Of a stretch of DNA of 14,364 nucleotides, positions 1 through 5,912 are shown piece by piece (position 1 is the stretch's first letter; each line of letters opens with the position of its first letter). Both the position numbers and the translations under genes were made by a program. Under the pieces are notes generated by a model. It was not told where the DNA came from. It worked only from the letters and a program-made list of their open reading frames with translations, and made no database searches. The DNA is taken from positions 1-14,364 of the forward strand of contig CAMLMQ010000057.1 of NCBI GenBank assembly GCA_946481135.1, written 5' to 3'. The stretch is from an uncultured Microbacteriaceae bacterium (lineage in GTDB: Bacteria; Actinomycetota; Actinomycetes; Actinomycetales; Microbacteriaceae).

Positions 1-724
1 CGTCGCGCATCACCGCGATCCGGTCGCCGAGGAACATCGCCTCGTTGAGGTCGTGGGTAATGAAGATGATGGTCTTCTGCAGGCGCGCCTGCAGGTCGAG
101 CAGCTGCTCCTGCATCTCGCGGCGGATGAGCGGATCGAGGGCGCTGAACGCCTCGTCCATGAGCAGGATGTCGGTTTCGGCCGCGAGCGCCCGAGCGATT
201 CCGACGCGCTGCTGCATGCCGCCGGAGAGCGCCGAGGGAGGTGAGTCGCCCCATCCGTCGAGCCCGACGAGGCGGAGGAACTCCTCCGCCTTCGCGGTGC
301 GTTCGGACTTCGCGACACCGCGGAGTTCGAGCGGGTAGGCGATGTTGTCGAGCACCGTGCGGTGGGGGAGCAGGGCGAAGTGCTGGAACACCATCGACAC
401 GCGCTCGCGGCGCACCTCGCGTAGCCGTGCCGGGGCGACGCCGGTGATCGGCTCGCCACCGATCGTGATGTCGCCGGCCGTCGCGGGCTGCAGGCCGTTG
501 AGGGTGCGGATGAGTGTCGACTTGCCCGATCCGGAGAGCCCCATGACGACGAAGATCTCGCCGCGGCGCACGTCGAAGGACGCGTCGATGACGGCGGCCG
601 TCGTCGCGGGGTCGAGTTCGTCGCGGCCCGCGCCGGCGCGCAGACGGTCGACGGCATCCTGGGGGCGGCGTCCGAAGACCTTGTAGAGCCCGTCGGCGCG
701 CAGGGCGATGTCGCTGTCGGTCAC
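1..724 (-). CDS. proV: Glycine betaine/proline-type ABC transporter ATP-binding protein (partial)
   Basis: This is the ATPase of an osmoprotectant (quaternary amine) importer acting on the inner face of the membrane. The first 241 codons are present and the 3' end lies beyond the window. Visible motifs are Walker A GLSGSGKST (62-70), the Q-loop Gln in VFQHF (about 114), signature LSGGMQQR (166-173), Walker B LLMDEAFSALD (187-197) and switch His in THD (224). The family-specific stretch between the first strand and Walker A (residues 17-50, FGRRPQDAVDRLRAG) matches ProV/OpuAA rather than amino-acid or nitrate ATPases. The GTG start at 724 was chosen because GGGAG lies about 9 nt upstream and the protein then begins like ProV. 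The C-terminal CBS region, if any, is not visible. The 5' leader is rich in hairpins (see 725-1097). The family call is firm; the exact substrate is inferred. Confidence 0.93.
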   Translation of the reverse strand, partial: MTDSDIALRADGLYKVFGRRPQDAVDRLRAGAGRDELDPATTAAVIDASFDVRRGEIFVVMGLSGSGKSTLIRTLNGLQPATAGDITIGGEPITGVAPARLREVRRERVSMVFQHFALLPHRTVLDNIAYPLELRGVAKSERTAKAEEFLRLVGLDGWGDSPPSALSGGMQQRVGIARALAAETDILLMDEAFSALDPLIRREMQEQLLDLQARLQKTIIFITHDLNEAMFLGDRIAVMRD

Positions 725-735
725 GTTTCTCTGCT

Positions 736-758
736 CCCGCAGCAGAACACGCTGCGGG
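736..758 (-). repeat. Inverted repeat/hairpin abutting the proV ribosome binding site
   Basis: CCCGCAGC and GCTGCGGG form a perfect 8-bp inverted repeat around a 7-nt loop. On the proV mRNA the 3' arm ends in the GGG that also begins the GGGAG Shine-Dalgarno-like sequence (738-734), so folding could hide the ribosome site. As DNA it could equally be an operator. The sequence is seen directly; either function is inferred. Confidence 0.6.
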
Positions 759-803
759 CCTCGGTCACGGTCCGGGCGGACGACGGGCCGCTCTCGCGGG
801 AGT

Positions 804-825
804 CGGGATGCCGGGTTGCATCCCG
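804..825 (-). repeat. Inverted repeat/hairpin in the proV leader
   Basis: CGGGATGC and GCATCCCG are perfect 8-bp arms around a 6-nt loop. It lies about 80 bp upstream of the proV start, in a region that needs no terminator because the flanking genes diverge. Confidence 0.55.
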
Positions 826-848
826 CGTCGTGCCGGCCATACGCCCGT

Positions 849-871
849 CCCCGTCCCGGTGCGGGAGGGGG
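849..871 (-). repeat. Strong GC hairpin in the proV leader
   Basis: CCCCGTCCCG and CGGGAGGGGG pair over 10 bp with one G-G mismatch and a 3-nt loop. It is the third stem in a row upstream of proV. No U-run follows on the minus strand, so it does not look like a classical terminator. Confidence 0.5.
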
Positions 872-1085
872 CTCGGTCGCGGCCCTGGGTGGTGCGCGCT
901 CCGCGTCGCGTGGGGTGCGACACCCGGAGCAGTGCCCCAACCTAGCAAAGACCGGGATTCGGCTGGGAGCACGTCGTCGCGGCGCCGACCCCCCTCGCAT
1001 CCCCGTGCTTCCGGGCCTCCGAGGCGATCGATCGGTGGGTTTCGGTGACCTCAGTCGTTGCCGGATCGTTACCGGATCGCCGCGA

Positions 1086-1097
1086 TAGCGTGGGTTC
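1086..1097 (+). promoter_or_regulatory. Candidate -10 box giving a leaderless thioesterase mRNA
   Basis: TAGCGT (1086-1091) fits the TANNNT -10 pattern and is separated from the GTG at 1098 by exactly 6 nt. That spacing would put the transcription start on the start codon, as in leaderless actinobacterial mRNAs. No Shine-Dalgarno sequence precedes the GTG, which agrees with this. There is no good -35 box at 16-18 bp; the nearest, TTGCCG at 1058-1063, is 22 bp away. Confidence 0.4.
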
Positions 1098-1580
1098 GTG
1101 CCCCGCATCCACGTCCCTGTCGCGCTCCGCTGGAGCGACCTCGACGCCTACGGCCACGTCAACAACGCCGCGATGCTGACCCTGCTCGAGGAGTCGCGCA
1201 TCTCGGTCTTCTGGGGTGGTGGCGACCTCGGGGTCGACGGGGTGAACGACGCCGCGGCGCCCCCGGTCGAGGGCGAGTCGGCGACGACGGTGACGCTCGT
1301 CGCGCGGCAGGAGGTCGAGTACCTCGCCCCCATCCCGTACCTGCGGGAGCCGCTGGACGTGCAGCTCTGGATCGGTCGGCTGGGCGGCGCGAGCCTCGAC
1401 GTCTGCTACGAGGTGTGCTCTCCCCTCGGCGCCGAGCCCGGGACCGTCTACGCGAAGGCGTCGACGACGATCGTCCTGGTGGATGCCGCCACCGGACGTC
1501 CCCGGCGCCTCACCGATCGCGAGCGCGAGGCGTGGGCCCCGCACGTCGAGGAGTCTGTCGCCTTCACGAAGCGCTCGTAG
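1098..1580 (+). CDS. 4HBT/YbgC-like hotdog acyl-CoA thioesterase
   Basis: A 160-residue single-domain hotdog protein, the usual size for the 4-hydroxybenzoyl-CoA thioesterase/FadM/YbgC group, which hydrolyses acyl-CoA thioesters in the cytoplasm. The active-site helix signature RWSDLDAYGHVNNAAM (11-26) contains the Asp14/Asp16 pair and the GHVNN turn of the family. The GTG start leaves only 10 residues before this motif, as is normal. No ribosome site is visible (see the leaderless proposal). The gene is monocistronic on its strand; its last 17 bases overlap the 3' end of the opposite acyl-CoA ligase gene. Proximity to the beta-oxidation genes suggests it releases CoA from dead-end acyl-CoAs, but its upstream region lacks the operator found at those genes, so it may be unrelated. 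Substrate chain length is not readable. Confidence 0.88.
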   Translation: MPRIHVPVALRWSDLDAYGHVNNAAMLTLLEESRISVFWGGGDLGVDGVNDAAAPPVEGESATTVTLVARQEVEYLAPIPYLREPLDVQLWIGRLGGASLDVCYEVCSPLGAEPGTVYAKASTTIVLVDAATGRPRRLTDREREAWAPHVEESVAFTKRS

Positions 1581-3099
1581 CCGAGCCGTAGCGCGCGGTC
1601 AGTTCGCGCTTGAGCACCTTGCCGCTCGGTCCGAGCGGGAGGTCCTCGACGAGGTGGACGCGTCGCGGGTACTTGTGCGCCGCGATGCGCGCTCGGGCGT
1701 ACTCGGCCACGGCATCCGCTGTCAGGCTCGATCCCTCCTCGGGCACGACGGCCACCGCGACCTCCTGCCCGAGACGGTCGTCGGGAACCCCGAACACCGC
1801 GACGACGCGCACGCCGGGCAGGCGCGCGAGCACCTCTTCGAGCTCGCGCGGGTAGACGTTGTAGCCGCCGCGCAGGATGACGTCCTTCGTCCGGTCGACG
1901 ATCGTGAGCCTGCCGTCGGCGTCGAGGCGTCCGAGGTCGCCTGTGCGCAGCCACCCGTCGACGACGGCGCGCGCGGTCGCATCGGGATCGTCGTGGTAGT
2001 GGAGGAAGAGCGAGTGCCCGCGGATCGCCACCTCGCCGATCTCGCCCGGGGCGAGGCGGCGCGTCGCGGGGTCGTCGGGATCGACGACGGCGACGTCGAC
2101 GCCCCAGACGGGCGTGCCGACGTCGCCGGCGCGGCTGGGCTGACCGACGTGGTTCACGGTCGCCGTCGGGGAGGTCTCGCTGAGCCCGTACCCCTCGTGG
2201 ATCGGGGCGCCGAAGCGCGCCGAGAAGGCCTCGAGCACCGCTTCCGGCAGGGAGGAACCGCCCGAGATGACGTAGCGCAGCGGTGGCCGCTCCGGCGTGC
2301 GCCCGGCGGCCTCGAGGAGGCCGATGAACATCGTCGGCACCCCGGCGAACACCGTGACCCGGTGCCGGACGAGCGCGGCGAGGGTCTCGTCGGGGTCGAA
2401 TCGGGGGACGAGCAGGACGGTCGCCCCCCGCCGGAACGCCGTGTTGAGCACGTTCGACTGGCCGAAGACGTGCGACAGCGGAAGCACCGCGGCGAGGACA
2501 TCGTCGACGCGCACGTCGAACGAGTCGATGAGCGCGATGTGGGTCTGCTCCACGAGGTTGAGGTGTGAGAGGACCGCGCCTTTCGCCCTCCCGGACGTGC
2601 CGCTCGTGAAGAGCATCGCGGCGGGGTCGAGGGGGGATGTCGCGGCGACGCCGTCGAGCGGGATGCGCGTCGCGGCGAGCGTTGCGAGGTCGGCTGCGTC
2701 GTCCCCCGCGATGAGCAGGTCGGCGCCGGTCGACCGGGAGGCCGCGCGCACATCGTCGCCGTCGCGGGCGACGACGACGCGCGCGCCTGAGGTCTCGAGC
2801 ACGTGCGCGATCTCGTCGGCGCGCAGGAGCGGGTGCACGGGGACGACGATCGCGCCGAGCGCCAGCACCGCGTAGTACACGCGCGGGAAGTCGGGCACGT
2901 TGGGGAGCATGACGGCGACCCGGTCGCCCTGCCGCACGCCTCGGTCGGCGAGGACGGACGCGACGCGTCGGGTCTGCTCCCAGAGGACGCGGTAGGTGAT
3001 CGCCTCCGCGTCCGTGACGACGGCCACGCGGCCCCCGTGGCGCCGGGCGGACTCGGCGAGGATCGTCGCGACCGAGAGCGTCGCGTGCGGCCGGTTCAC
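1564..3099 (-). CDS. AMP-forming acyl-CoA ligase (ANL superfamily), ligase 1
   Basis: A 511-residue cytoplasmic acid-CoA ligase that activates a carboxylic acid through an acyl-adenylate. Seen in order: the phosphate loop LFTSGTSGRAKG (163-174), LPLSHVFGQ (207-214), A5 motif YGLSETSP (304-311), GWLRTGDLG (382-390), hinge region DRTKDVILRGGYNVYPRELE (402-421) and catalytic Lys494 in PSGKVLKREL. It resembles the FadD/long-chain and 4-coumarate-CoA ligase group, without clues to the acid. The GTG at 3099 is preferred over longer frames: AGGAGGA precedes it, it overlaps the MaoC stop as GTGA, and the protein begins at the usual place. It is the last gene of the SDR-MaoC-ligase operon, so it is translationally coupled. 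Its 3' end overlaps the thioesterase gene by 17 bp. Confidence 0.92.
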   Translation of the reverse strand: MNRPHATLSVATILAESARRHGGRVAVVTDAEAITYRVLWEQTRRVASVLADRGVRQGDRVAVMLPNVPDFPRVYYAVLALGAIVVPVHPLLRADEIAHVLETSGARVVVARDGDDVRAASRSTGADLLIAGDDAADLATLAATRIPLDGVAATSPLDPAAMLFTSGTSGRAKGAVLSHLNLVEQTHIALIDSFDVRVDDVLAAVLPLSHVFGQSNVLNTAFRRGATVLLVPRFDPDETLAALVRHRVTVFAGVPTMFIGLLEAAGRTPERPPLRYVISGGSSLPEAVLEAFSARFGAPIHEGYGLSETSPTATVNHVGQPSRAGDVGTPVWGVDVAVVDPDDPATRRLAPGEIGEVAIRGHSLFLHYHDDPDATARAVVDGWLRTGDLGRLDADGRLTIVDRTKDVILRGGYNVYPRELEEVLARLPGVRVVAVFGVPDDRLGQEVAVAVVPEEGSSLTADAVAEYARARIAAHKYPRRVHLVEDLPLGPSGKVLKRELTARYGSATSAS

Positions 3100-3566
3100 T
3101 CCTCCTCCGCGAGCAGCACGAGTTGCTCGGCGACGAGGGCGGGTCGTCCGCGCTCCTCGATCTCGACGGCGATCGAAAGCGTCGCGATCGCGCCGGTGCG
3201 CGCGGGCGAGACGGCCGTGAGGCGGGTGACAGCGCGGATGCGCTCGCCGACGCGCACCGGATGCGTGAACCGCACGCGATCGAGACCGTAGTTGACGCGC
3301 GTCCCGCAGCCGCCCACCTCGAGCGCGCCCTCGATGAGGTGCGGCAGCAGCGAGAGCGTCAGGAAGCCGTGGGCGACGATCGCGCCGAACGGCCCCGTCG
3401 TCGCACGCTCGGCGTCGAGGTGGATCCACTGGTGGTCCTCGGTCGCGTCGGCGAACATCCGGATGCGCTCCGCCGTCACGGGGAGCCACGCCCCGACGTG
3501 CGGTTCGACGGGCAGGGAGTCGCGCGCGTCCAGCAAGGCGGCGATCGACGGGTACGACGCGCTCAT
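3096..3566 (-). CDS. MaoC-like (R)-specific enoyl-CoA hydratase
   Basis: A 156-residue hotdog protein of the MaoC/PhaJ/NodN type, which hydrates trans-2-enoyl-CoA to 3-hydroxyacyl-CoA. The hydratase-2 signature is present: Asp44 and His49 in DATEDHQWIHLD match the catalytic Asp-x4-His pair of PhaJ, followed by GPFGAIVAHGFLTLSLLP (58-75). The ATG start overlaps the SDR stop as ATGA, and its own stop overlaps the ligase start as GTGA, so all three proteins are coupled. It fills the hydration step between the divergent acyl-CoA dehydrogenase and the SDR. MaoC enzymes of this size also act on aromatic or short branched enoyl-CoAs; the substrate is unknown. Confidence 0.9.
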   Translation of the reverse strand: MSASYPSIAALLDARDSLPVEPHVGAWLPVTAERIRMFADATEDHQWIHLDAERATTGPFGAIVAHGFLTLSLLPHLIEGALEVGGCGTRVNYGLDRVRFTHPVRVGERIRAVTRLTAVSPARTGAIATLSIAVEIEERGRPALVAEQLVLLAEEE

Positions 3567-4315
3567 GCCTGGGGGCCTCCCGCCACGTAGAGCACCTGGC
3601 CGGAGACGAACGACGCCTCGTCGGATGTGAGGAATGCGGCGGACGCGGCGATGTCGTCGGGCGTGCCGGTGCGGCGCACGGGGATCTGGGCCGCTGCGCC
3701 CGCGAGGTACTCGTCGAACGACATCCCCACCCGTTCGGCGGTCGCGCGCAGCATGTCGGTCGCGATGAAACCGGGGGCGATCGCGTTCGCGGTGATCCCG
3801 AACTGCCCGAGCTCGATCGCGAGCGTCTTCGTGAAGCCCTGCAGCCCCGCCTTCGCGGCGGCGTAGTTCGCCTGACCGCGGTTGCCGAGCGCGGACGTGC
3901 TCGACAGGTTGACGATGCGGCCCCAGCGCGCCTCGACCTGGTGCGCCTGAACGGCCCGCGTCACGAGGAAGGCGCCTCGCAGATGTACGGCCATGACGGT
4001 GTCCCAGTCGGAGTCGGTCATGCGGAAGAGGAGGTTGTCGCGCAGAACGCCGGCGTTGTTGACGAGGATCGTGGGGGCACCGAGCTCGCCGGCTATGCGG
4101 TCGACGGCCTCGGCGACGGCATCCGCGTCGGCGACGTCCGCCCCGACTCCGAGCGCCTCGCCCCCGTCGGCGCGGATCGCCTCGACGGTCTCGGTGGTCG
4201 CGGCTTCGTCGAGGTCGAGGACGGCGACGGACCGACCTTCGCGCGCGAGGCGGCGGGCGATGGCGGCGCCGATTCCTCGGGCGGCTCCGGTGACGACGGC
4301 GGTGCGTTCAGCCAT
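3563..4315 (-). CDS. FabG-like short-chain dehydrogenase (3-hydroxyacyl-CoA dehydrogenase candidate)
   Basis: A 250-residue classical SDR. Visible are the nucleotide-binding TGAARGIG (9-16), Asp60 in GADV, NNAG (86-89), catalytic Ser138, Tyr151 and Lys155 (YAAAK), and the PGFIATDM loop (181-188). The Ser138/Tyr151/Lys155 numbering is the same as in E. coli FabG. Inferred role: NAD(P)-dependent oxidation of the 3-hydroxyacyl-CoA made by the downstream MaoC hydratase. It is the first gene of the minus-strand operon; AGGAG sits 7-11 nt before the ATG. A candidate -10 (TATGTT, 4345-4340) overlaps a copy of the proposed GntR operator (4343-4353), so repression by the encoded GntR is expected. The family is certain, the reaction direction and substrate are not. 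Confidence 0.9.
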   Translation of the reverse strand: MAERTAVVTGAARGIGAAIARRLAREGRSVAVLDLDEAATTETVEAIRADGGEALGVGADVADADAVAEAVDRIAGELGAPTILVNNAGVLRDNLLFRMTDSDWDTVMAVHLRGAFLVTRAVQAHQVEARWGRIVNLSSTSALGNRGQANYAAAKAGLQGFTKTLAIELGQFGITANAIAPGFIATDMLRATAERVGMSFDEYLAGAAAQIPVRRTGTPDDIAASAAFLTSDEASFVSGQVLYVAGGPQA

Positions 4316-4339
4316 GGACTTCTCCTCGTTGAGATGACT

Positions 4340-4345
4340 AACATA
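4340..4345 (-). promoter_or_regulatory. Candidate -10 box of the SDR-MaoC-ligase operon
   Basis: Read on the minus strand, TATGTT fits TANNNT and would start transcription about 20-25 nt before the SDR ATG, leaving room for the AGGAG ribosome site. It overlaps operator copy A. No clear -35 box was found. Confidence 0.4.
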
Positions 4346-4353
4346 TCTGACTA
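4343..4353 (-). promoter_or_regulatory. Proposed GntR operator, copy A (SDR operon)
   Basis: On the minus strand the 11-mer is TAGTCAGATAT, matching the five-site consensus TAGTCAGATAA except in the last base. Downstream bases continue the likeness to copy B: TCAGATATGTTAGTCAT here versus TCAGATAAGGTTGTCAT there, 14 of 17 identical on opposite strands. It overlaps the candidate -10. TGACTA also occurs twice on the plus strand, 13 bp apart (4335 and 4348). Confidence 0.5.
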
Positions 4354-4406
4354 GTTGGCCTCACGTGTACGATTCAGGCGCACAATGTCCCCATAGGCCC
4401 CCGTAC

Positions 4407-4417
4407 TCATCAGATAA
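4407..4417 (+). promoter_or_regulatory. Proposed GntR operator, copy B (acyl-CoA dehydrogenase)
   Basis: TCATCAGATAA on the plus strand ends 7 bp before the ATG of the acyl-CoA dehydrogenase, so a bound protein would cover the ribosome site region. It is the partner of copy A in the same divergent 109-bp region, which is visibly less GC-rich than the genes around it. Confidence 0.5.
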
Positions 4418-4424
4418 GGTTGTC

Positions 4425-5633
4425 ATGGAGTCGCCGAGCCCGCCCGCACCGGGAGATCGCGAGAGCGTCTTCCCCGCCGACTTCTACGGGTTCGCCGACG
4501 ACCTCGACGAGCGCGAGGCCGCGTCGATCGACGCGCTGCGGACATTCCTCGAGGCCGAGGTGCGGCCCATCGCCGACGACCAGTGGGACCGGGCCGAGTT
4601 CCCCCACCACCTCATCCCGAAGATCGCCGAGCTCGGCTTGTTCGCCGACCCGTGGCCGCAGACGAGACGGTTCCCCAACAGTTCCGTCTACCGCGGGTGG
4701 TGCTGGATGGAGATCGCGCGCGTCGACCCGTCGATGACGACCTTCGTCGGCGTGCAGTCGGGGCTCGCGATGGGCGCCGTCGCGGTGGGCGGATCGGAGA
4801 CCCAGCAGGCCGAGCTCCTCCCGCTCATGGCGCGCGGCGAGCTGCTCGGATCGTTCGGGCTCACCGAGCCGCTCTCCGGCTCGGATGCGGCCCGGGGTCT
4901 CCGCACGACCGCTCGCCGCGACGGTGACGCATGGGTGCTCGACGGAGCCAAGCGCTGGATCGGCAACGCGACGTTCAGCGACTTCACCATCATCTTCGCG
5001 CGCGACGTCGCCGACGACGAGGTCAAGGGGTTCCTGGTGCGTGCCGGCACCCCCGGATTCCGCGCGACGAAGATCCCCGACAAGATCAGCCTCCGCACCG
5101 TGCAGAACGCCGACATCGCGCTCGAGGGCGTCCGGGTCGCCGAGTCGGATCGGCTCCCCGGCATCGTCGCGTTCCGCGACGTGGCGACGGTGCTCCGGCT
5201 CACGCGCGCCGAGGTCGCCTGGCAGGCGCTCGGCACCGCGGTCGGCGCCTACGAGACGGCGCTGCGCTACGCGCTCCAGCGCGAGCAGTTCGGGGTGCCG
5301 ATCGCCTCGCACCAGCTCGTGCAAGATCTGCTCGCCCGCAGCCTGGGCAACATCACGGCGTGCTTCGCGATGTGCGTGCGCGTCTCCCGCCTGCAGGATC
5401 AGGGGCGCCAGCGCGACGCGCACGCGGCGCTCGCGAAGGGCTTCGTGACGTCGCGATCGCGCGAGGTCGTCGCGTGGGCCCGCGAGATCCTCGGCGGAAA
5501 CGGGATCACCCTCTCGCACGGCGTCGCCCGGCAATTCGCCGACATGGAGGCGATCTACTCGTTCGAGGGCACACGGGAGATGAACAGCCTCATCGTCGGC
5601 CGCGCCATCACCGGCATCGCGGCCTTCGCCTGA
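4425..5633 (+). CDS. Acyl-CoA dehydrogenase, glutaryl-CoA dehydrogenase clade
   Basis: A 402-residue flavoprotein that makes the 2,3-double bond in an acyl-CoA and passes electrons to ETF. Seen: FGLTEPLSGSD (144-154), GAKRWIGNATFSDF (174-187), REQFGVPIASHQLVQ (286-300), LGGNGI (356-361) and catalytic Glu381 in SFEGTREMNSL, followed by IVGRAITGIAAF. This layout is that of glutaryl-CoA dehydrogenase. However, the Arg that GCDH uses to hold the distal carboxylate (in its YRSAMSVQSS segment) aligns with Thr105 (SMTTFVGVQS), and the Tyr before the catalytic Glu is Phe380. A different, probably non-dicarboxylic substrate is therefore likely. The ATG at 4425 has AAGG 5 nt upstream; further upstream the frame would cover operator B. 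It is divergent from the SDR operon and followed by a thiolase remnant. Confidence 0.9.
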   Translation: MESPSPPAPGDRESVFPADFYGFADDLDEREAASIDALRTFLEAEVRPIADDQWDRAEFPHHLIPKIAELGLFADPWPQTRRFPNSSVYRGWCWMEIARVDPSMTTFVGVQSGLAMGAVAVGGSETQQAELLPLMARGELLGSFGLTEPLSGSDAARGLRTTARRDGDAWVLDGAKRWIGNATFSDFTIIFARDVADDEVKGFLVRAGTPGFRATKIPDKISLRTVQNADIALEGVRVAESDRLPGIVAFRDVATVLRLTRAEVAWQALGTAVGAYETALRYALQREQFGVPIASHQLVQDLLARSLGNITACFAMCVRVSRLQDQGRQRDAHAALAKGFVTSRSREVVAWAREILGGNGITLSHGVARQFADMEAIYSFEGTREMNSLIVGRAITGIAAFA

Positions 5634-5912
5634 ACGCGGGGACGCCCCCCACGCCCGTCGTCGTCGCCACCGCCCGCTCGCCCATCGGCCGCGCCTTCAC
5701 GGGCCCCCTCGTGGAGGTGCGCCCCGACGATCTCGCGCCCAGATGGTCGCGGCGACGCTCGATCGCGTGCCCGAGCTCGGCGGCACCTCGATCGACGACC
5801 TCATTCTGGGCTGTGCGCTGCCGGGCGGAATGCAGGGAACAACCTCGCGCGCATCGTCGCGGTGCTCGCGGGCGGCCTGGTGCTCGTGCCGCAGCGCCTC
5901 GATCGAGGCAGG
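5634..5912 (+). pseudogene. Thiolase (acetyl-CoA acyltransferase) remnant, frameshifted and truncated
   Basis: Directly after the acyl-CoA dehydrogenase stop, plus-strand reading gives a thiolase N terminus in pieces. First comes TPVVVATARSPIGRAFTGPL...VRPDDLA, to about 5738. After loss of one base this continues as QMVAATLDRVPELGGTSIDDLILGCALPGGMQG, to about 5836. After a second one-base loss it reads NNLARIVAVLAGG, to about 5876. A last piece, CSCRSASIEAGQ, may be a decayed CASSLQ...AIKAGEG active-site region. No usable start codon precedes the first piece. The remaining roughly 300 residues, including the catalytic His and second Cys, are absent: the opposite acyl-CoA synthetase begins at 5913. 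An intact copy would supply the last step of the neighbouring beta-oxidation set. The truncation cannot be explained by base-calling error, although either single-base shift could be. Confidence 0.8.

Larger units (their letters stand above)
725..1097. other. Divergent intergenic region between proV and the thioesterase
   Basis: No convincing gene lies here. Both flanking genes read outwards, so this is a two-way control region. Seen on its proV side are perfect inverted repeats at 736-758 and 804-825, a near-perfect one at 849-871, and a shorter one (GGGTG/CACCC) at 913-925. A minus-strand TAGGTT (944-939) could be a -10 box; it would give a leader of about 200 nt carrying all four hairpins, but no good -35 box was found. 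Near the thioesterase lie two CCGGATCG direct repeats 11 bp apart (1061-1068 and 1072-1079). Confidence 0.6.

Noticed and set aside
736..871. Hairpins upstream of proV as transcription terminators
   Set aside because: Both flanking genes read away from this region, so no transcript should end here, and no T-runs follow the stems.
4425..5633. Naming the acyl-CoA dehydrogenase gcdH
   Set aside because: The clade fits, but the substrate Arg is replaced by Thr105, so glutaryl-CoA specificity is not supported.
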